Below, one piece after another: positions 60,283 to 64,000 of a stretch of 64,000 nt of DNA; positions within the stretch are counted from its first letter, which is position 1, and each line of letters starts with the position of its first letter. This stretch comes from an uncultured Pseudomonadota bacterium (GTDB lineage Bacteria; Myxococcota_A; UBA796; SXON01), in contig CAIQVJ010000128.1 of NCBI GenBank assembly GCA_903875225.1, positions 1 to 64,000 of the forward strand, given 5' to 3'. The notes under the pieces were generated by a model. It made no database searches. It was not told the DNA's origin and saw only the letters and a list, made by a program, of their open reading frames with translations. Made by a program: the position numbers and the translations under genes.

Positions 60283-61794
60283 CTACGCGATCAGAGCCGC
60301 ACACGCCTCTATCTCCTCGCCCGGGGTCAGCCCCGCGTCGAGGATGGGCTGCAGACGCTGGAGCATGGCCGCGCTGCCGACGCCGAGCCGCACTGTCGGA
60401 TCCTCCCCCAGGCGGAAGCGCAGCGCCCGCGCGGCCGAGAGCAGCTCGATCGCCACGACGAGACGGCTGTTCCGCACCGTCTCCCGGTAGCGCCAGGCGG
60501 CGGTCGTGCTCATCGCGACGTGATCCTCCTGGTCCTCGCAGGTCGGGATCGAATCGAGCGTGCTCGGCCACCCGATGGCCTTGTTCTCGCTCACCAGCGA
60601 GGCCGCCGTCGTCTGGGGGAAGAGCATGCCGAGACCATCGTCCTTGGGTCCAACGGTGGCGAGCGCGGGCGGCAGACGCGCGGAGAGCGAGCCGGTGGTG
60701 AGGCGAAAGAGACGGCGCTCGGAGAGGCTGGCGAGCTCGGCCACCGCGATGCGGGCCGACTCGCACGCCATGCCCACCGGTTCGCCGTGAAACAGCCCCG
60801 CGGAGAAGGCCCGATTGGGGTCGTCCCCCGGCTCGTCCATCAGCATGACGGGGTTGTCGGTGACGCTGTTGACCTCGATCTCGACGGTCTGCTGCGCAAA
60901 GCCGAGCTGGTCCCGCACGGCCCCGAGGATCACGGGTGTGCAGCGCAGGGAGTAGGCGTCCTGCACCTTGTCCGGGACCGAGTCGGTGAGCGTGCTGCCA
61001 GCGAGCAGCTCCCGCAGGCGGGCCGCGCAGGCGATCGCTCCAGGGTAGGGCCGCAACAGATGGACCCCCGGGTGGAACGCCCGGGTGACCCCGCGCAGCG
61101 CCTCGATGCTCATGGCTGCGGCGATCTCGGCGTGCTCCACCAGGCACCAGCTGTCCACCAGGGCCAACGCGGCGATCGCCGTCGTCATCTGGGCCCCGTT
61201 CGTCATCGCGAGCCCCTCCTTGGCTGCGGGCACGAGGGTGGGAATGCCAGCCCGTCTCATGGCCTCCACTCCCGGCAGCATCTCCCCCTCAAACCTTGCG
61301 TTTCCGCCCTCTCCGAACACCACCAGCCCGAGGTGGGACAGCGGCGCGAGATCCCCCGACGATCCGCAGCTCCCGAGGCTCGGCACGCGCGGGGTGACCC
61401 CCCGCTCCAGCATCTGGAGCAGCGTGGTGACCAGCGCCAGCGTGCACCCCGATGCACCCCGGGCGAGCGCGTTCGCCCGCAACAGCATCATCCCGCGGAC
61501 CACCTCGTCCGGGGCGTCCGGACCCACGCCCGCGGCGTGCGAGCGGATGAGGTTTCGCGAGAGCAGGGAGGTCTGCTCGGGGTCGATCCGCACTCGCGCC
61601 AACGAGCCGAACCCTGTGTTCACACCATAGATTGCGCGCTCCCCGTGCAGCACCGAGACCACCCAGGCCCGCGAACGCAGTACCGCAGCGCGCGACGCCT
61701 CGGTGAGGCCGATCACGGCGGGCCCGCGGGCTGTCGCAGCGAGCGCGGCGAGGGTGAGGTGCTGCCCATCGAGCTGAAGGTCGGTCGTCGGCAT
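60283..61794 (-). CDS. hutH: Histidine ammonia-lyase family enzyme with Ser-Ser-Gly at the MIO site
   Basis: 503 residues from ATG 61794. The aromatic amino-acid lyase fold is clear: YGVNTGFGSLA (active-site Tyr), SRNLIRSHAAGVG (the Ser-His pair typical of HAL rather than PAL/TAL), GSCGSSGDLAPLSH, AAKEGLAMTNGAQ, DKVQDAYSLRC, VTDNPV and QEDHVAMST. HAL removes ammonia from His to give urocanate. The electrophile MIO forms from an Ala-Ser-Gly triad in canonical HAL; here the triad is Ser145-Ser146-Gly147. The catalytic Ser and Gly are retained, so MIO can probably still form. Other hut genes are absent, so a biosynthetic role is also possible. Confidence 0.9.
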   Translation of the reverse strand: MPTTDLQLDGQHLTLAALAATARGPAVIGLTEASRAAVLRSRAWVVSVLHGERAIYGVNTGFGSLARVRIDPEQTSLLSRNLIRSHAAGVGPDAPDEVVRGMMLLRANALARGASGCTLALVTTLLQMLERGVTPRVPSLGSCGSSGDLAPLSHLGLVVFGEGGNARFEGEMLPGVEAMRRAGIPTLVPAAKEGLAMTNGAQMTTAIAALALVDSWCLVEHAEIAAAMSIEALRGVTRAFHPGVHLLRPYPGAIACAARLRELLAGSTLTDSVPDKVQDAYSLRCTPVILGAVRDQLGFAQQTVEIEVNSVTDNPVMLMDEPGDDPNRAFSAGLFHGEPVGMACESARIAVAELASLSERRLFRLTTGSLSARLPPALATVGPKDDGLGMLFPQTTAASLVSENKAIGWPSTLDSIPTCEDQEDHVAMSTTAAWRYRETVRNSRLVVAIELLSAARALRFRLGEDPTVRLGVGSAAMLQRLQPILDAGLTPGEEIEACAALIA

Positions 61795-61885
61795 GGCACC
61801 GGTTATCCCCGGACCGACGGCAACGCGCGTCGAAGACTCGCGCACCGCGCTGTATGGTGAACTACACAATCAGTGTGCAGATCAC

Positions 61886-61903
61886 ATCCGACGTCGGTCG
61901 GAT
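61886..61903. promoter_or_regulatory. Palindrome in the hutH / ferritin-like intergenic region
   Basis: ATCCGAC-GTCG-GTCGGAT is a perfect 7-bp dyad with a 4-nt spacer, in the 189-nt divergent region between hutH (61794) and the ferritin-like gene (61984). A TATACT box at 61962-61967 is a good -10 for the rightward gene but has no matching -35, so activation may be needed. Regulator unknown. Confidence 0.4.
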
Positions 61904-61983
61904 GCCCGACGTGCAGGTTCTACCCGACTTATCCCCGACCGTGGCCCGCCCCGGGCCGGGCTATACTACCCCCGAGGTGGTCT

Positions 61984-62448
61984 GTGCCTGAAGGCGAAGT
62001 TCCCGACGACATCATCGATCTCGCAGTTGCGATCGAACTCGAATGCGCAGCGCTCTACGAGACATACGCACGCGCCTTTGCAAAACGCGCCGAGCTGGTC
62101 ACTTTCTGGCGTCTGTACGCGGAGGCGGAGCGCTACCACGCCGCGACGATCCGGATCCACCAGGCGAGCTTCGCCGACGCCCCCGTGTCCGGGCAGGTCG
62201 ACGTCTCCGCAGCCCAGACCTTCCTGCGGGACCTGCGCACGGCGCGAGCGGAGGCGGAGCGTGCCGGCGTGACGGTGAAGCAGGCGATGGGAAGGGCGCG
62301 ATGGGTGGAGGAGTCCAGCGCGGAGCTCCACGGCCGCACCCAGTTCTTCCAGAGCCACCCCCACCTCGCGGACCTGTTCGCGAAGATGGCGGAAGAAGAC
62401 CACGCGCACCGGGACCTGCTGACCTCTGCCGAGCAGAAGTTCGGGTAG
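61984..62448 (+). CDS. Ferritin-like (rubrerythrin-type) diiron-fold protein
   Basis: 154 residues, GTG start with GAGGTGG just upstream. A four-helix bundle is suggested, with metal-ligand-type residues at regular places: Glu in IELECAALYE, E-x-x-x-H in EAERYHAATIRIH, then EESSAELHGR and EEDHAHRDLL (E-x-x-H). This is the double E ... E-x-x-H pattern of ferritin-like diiron proteins. No rubredoxin domain follows, so it is shorter than classical rubrerythrin. Likely role in iron handling or peroxide detoxification. Divergent from hutH. Confidence 0.75.
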   Translation: MPEGEVPDDIIDLAVAIELECAALYETYARAFAKRAELVTFWRLYAEAERYHAATIRIHQASFADAPVSGQVDVSAAQTFLRDLRTARAEAERAGVTVKQAMGRARWVEESSAELHGRTQFFQSHPHLADLFAKMAEEDHAHRDLLTSAEQKFG

Positions 62449-62458
62449 GCGAGCCGAC

Positions 62459-63829
62459 CTACCCCAGGCTCACGACCTTCCCCTCCAACGCGAGGTCGAC
62501 GAGGGTGGGCGTGCTGGGGACGCGACCATCGGCGAACCGGACGACGCGGCAGAGCGGCTTGCCGAAGCGGGCCTGCCCTCGCGCGCCCGAGATCGAGACC
62601 ACCACGCGCCCATCCGACAACCCGAGGCGGGTGCCGGGCGGAAAGGGCCCGACGGCATTCAGGAAGATCTGGAAAAGCACCGGGTCGTACCGGGTGCCCG
62701 CTCCGCTCTGCATGCGGGAGAGCGCCTGCGGGGCTGACGCGAGCGGCGACGGACGCCGGTCCCGCGTGAGCGTCTCGTAGTCGTCCGCGATGTGGATGAT
62801 CCGGGCGTAGAGCCCGGGACGACGAGCATCGGAGAAGTCGGTGTGGTGCTCCAGGGTGGAGAGCAGGCGCTTGATCTTCGCCTGGTGGAACCCGCGCTGA
62901 CGGAGGAGCAGACGGGCCCCGCAGGCGGCGTGCTCGGCCATCGTGGGCGGGAGGCCCTCGATGCGGTCGGCATACCCGGTGTCGTGGAGCATGGCGGCCA
63001 CCCCGAGGTCGGCCAACGCCGAGTCCGCGAGCCCGAGGTCGAGGCCGATGCGCAGGCAGAAGGCGGTGACGCGCACCGCGTGCCGGGCATGGGCGGGCAC
63101 GGTGGGGTCGAGCTCTGCGCTCGCGATCATGGCCTCGTCGCCCAGCTCCACCAGTCCGATGACCGCGCGACGCACAGGGATCGGGTTGGGCAGGCGGGCC
63201 ACGAACAGGTTGTCGAAACAGTCGGCGACCGCGATGCTCGCGCGCCGGACGATGGCTTTCGGATCGGTCACACGGGAGGTGGTCTCCGACGTCATCACAA
63301 AGCGGTGCAGGCCGCTGGCCGAGACCTGCTCCAGTCCGGAGGCGCGAAGCGCCTCCCGGAAGGGCTCCAGCGCCTGCCGCTGCTTCGGCTCCCTCTGGGA
63401 AGCCGGCTCGCCGCTCGCCATGAGGACACAGAGCGACCGCACCTGGCTCGCGTCCAGGGGGTCGTCGAACGTCAGCCCCCCGCAGCCATGACGCGCCAGT
63501 TCGTCGCCGAGCTCCATGGCGCTCCGCTCGTCGATGCGAACCCGCACGTCGTTCACGTACACGAGACCCTCGACACACACGAGGTGTGTGACGCCGAGCA
63601 GATCATAGAGGCGTTGCAGCGTCTGCACCAGCTCCCGCGTGGGCTGCGCGAAGGCGCTGTTGTCGGAAGCGTGCAGGCGGGTGAGCTTGATCAGCCCGTG
63701 CAGCACGCGCACGAAGTGCTCCCCGAGCTCCCGGACCGTTTGGGCCACCTCGCGGTCCTCCCCGCCACGCGCGTCCTTGAGGGCCCGGCCGATGGTGATC
63801 TGCGCGAGCGAGATCTCTTCTGCGCTCAT
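62459..63829 (-). CDS. HD-domain protein related to HD-GYP, without the GYP motif
   Basis: 456 residues. The N-terminal ~250 residues are helical and of unknown fold. The C-terminal region has HAVRVTAFCLRIGL, LGVAAMLHDTGY (HD pair), MAEHAACGARLLL, STLEHHTDF and ARIIHIADDYETLT, the order of motifs in HD-GYP phosphodiesterases. But where the family has H-H-E-x-x-D-G-x-G-Y-P, this protein reads EHHTDFSDARRPG, so the GYP signature is lost. Cyclic di-GMP hydrolysis is therefore doubtful. Its ATG overlaps the stop of the upstream partial gene (ATGA, 63826-63829). Confidence 0.78.
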   Translation of the reverse strand: MSAEEISLAQITIGRALKDARGGEDREVAQTVRELGEHFVRVLHGLIKLTRLHASDNSAFAQPTRELVQTLQRLYDLLGVTHLVCVEGLVYVNDVRVRIDERSAMELGDELARHGCGGLTFDDPLDASQVRSLCVLMASGEPASQREPKQRQALEPFREALRASGLEQVSASGLHRFVMTSETTSRVTDPKAIVRRASIAVADCFDNLFVARLPNPIPVRRAVIGLVELGDEAMIASAELDPTVPAHARHAVRVTAFCLRIGLDLGLADSALADLGVAAMLHDTGYADRIEGLPPTMAEHAACGARLLLRQRGFHQAKIKRLLSTLEHHTDFSDARRPGLYARIIHIADDYETLTRDRRPSPLASAPQALSRMQSGAGTRYDPVLFQIFLNAVGPFPPGTRLGLSDGRVVVSISGARGQARFGKPLCRVVRFADGRVPSTPTLVDLALEGKVVSLG

Positions 63830-64000
63830 CGCAGCCCCGCCCGTCTGCGTTCCCGCATCGCCATCAAGGCGGCGGCCTGCATCCCTCCGCCACCCCGCTC
63901 CGCAACCTGCTTGATCAACGCCTCCGCATCCTCGCCCGGCACCCGTGCGAGCCCGGCGAGGGCCGCGTGCATCAGCTGCGCCTGGACCGGCGTGAGCACG
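63826..64000 (-). CDS. Partial gene, C-terminal 57 residues only
   Basis: Enters from the right window edge and ends in TGA overlapping the HD-domain gene's ATG (ATGA), so the two are translationally coupled. The visible part (for instance VQAQLMHAALAGLARVPGE, then MQAAALMAMRERRRAG) is helical and Ala/Arg-rich, perhaps HEAT-like. No family can be given. Confidence 0.55.
   Translation of the reverse strand, partial: VLTPVQAQLMHAALAGLARVPGEDAEALIKQVAERGGGGMQAAALMAMRERRRAGLR

Noticed and set aside
59845..61860. Plus-strand open frame opposite hutH
   Set aside because: It lies antisense to the ammonia-lyase and is His/Arg-rich without recognisable domains.

Overview
The window is high-GC (about 70%) bacterial DNA with gene-dense, mostly short operons. 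The best guess is an uncultured member of the Myxococcota (former Deltaproteobacteria). The evidence is a pilin under a textbook sigma-54 promoter, many secreted proteins and lipoproteins with Asp-Thr-Gly-rich linkers (DTGDTG), three proteins ending in a Cys-containing, hydrophobic, Arg-rich MYXO-CTERM-like tail, MopE-type Cys-Asp-Asp repeats, a TIGR02996 protein, a Ser/Thr kinase with DWG instead of DFG, and large hybrid histidine kinases. The species cannot be named from the sequence. No insertion sequence, prophage or CRISPR array was seen.

Layout. 1-8 kb: pilin (cut by the window edge), a DegT/ColD-like dehydratase with His in place of the PLP lysine, the GTPase YchF, a hybrid kinase with a degenerate HPt, a DUF167 protein and an exported metallo-beta-lactamase-fold hydrolase. 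8-15 kb: an L,D-transpeptidase-like lipoprotein, a protein built from five tandem helix-turn-helix repeats, a tiny zinc-ribbon protein, a CotH-like lipoprotein, a TIGR02996 protein and an FAD oxidoreductase. 15-16.6 kb: tRNA-Val(CAC), a second tRNA-like 3' end, hairpins, a UPF0175/DUF3368 toxin-antitoxin pair whose toxin is cut short, and a gene decayed by frameshifts. This is the one clearly degraded, accessory-looking region. 16.7-31 kb: a sulfatase-like/TPR lipoprotein, a phosphoesterase, a membrane glycosyltransferase-like protein, several lipoproteins, a second HTH-repeat protein, a lamin-tail protein, DnaJ and an AgmX/TonB-type protein. 31-42 kb: two translationally coupled MopE-repeat proteins, Lgt, oligoendopeptidase F, a secreted metallopeptidase and an MBL-fold protein. 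42-55 kb: a 1429-residue hybrid kinase paralogous to the first, a kinase fused to an FGE-like domain, a lipase-like protein, a coupled hydrolase/beta-barrel pair, and an FGE-like lipoprotein with an Asp-Thr tract encoded by a hexanucleotide array. 55-60 kb: a five-gene polyhydroxyalkanoate operon (PhaE-like subunit, two PhaC paralogs, an AMP-dependent acyl-CoA synthetase, a lipoprotein), every junction being a 4-nt start/stop overlap. 60-64 kb: a small membrane protein, histidine ammonia-lyase, a ferritin-like protein, an HD-domain protein and the end of one more gene.

How they fit together. The PHA operon is the clearest metabolic unit: the synthetase could supply acyl-CoA, and PhaE plus the PhaC proteins would polymerise it. 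A promoter with TTGCA/GCAA dyads precedes it, and related dyads precede the beta-barrel gene. The many exported lipoproteins depend on lipoprotein maturation, and lgt lies in the window. The most unusual element is the pair of tandem-HTH-repeat proteins (9034-10497 and 25139-25864), which share a C-terminal domain and match no family I can name.
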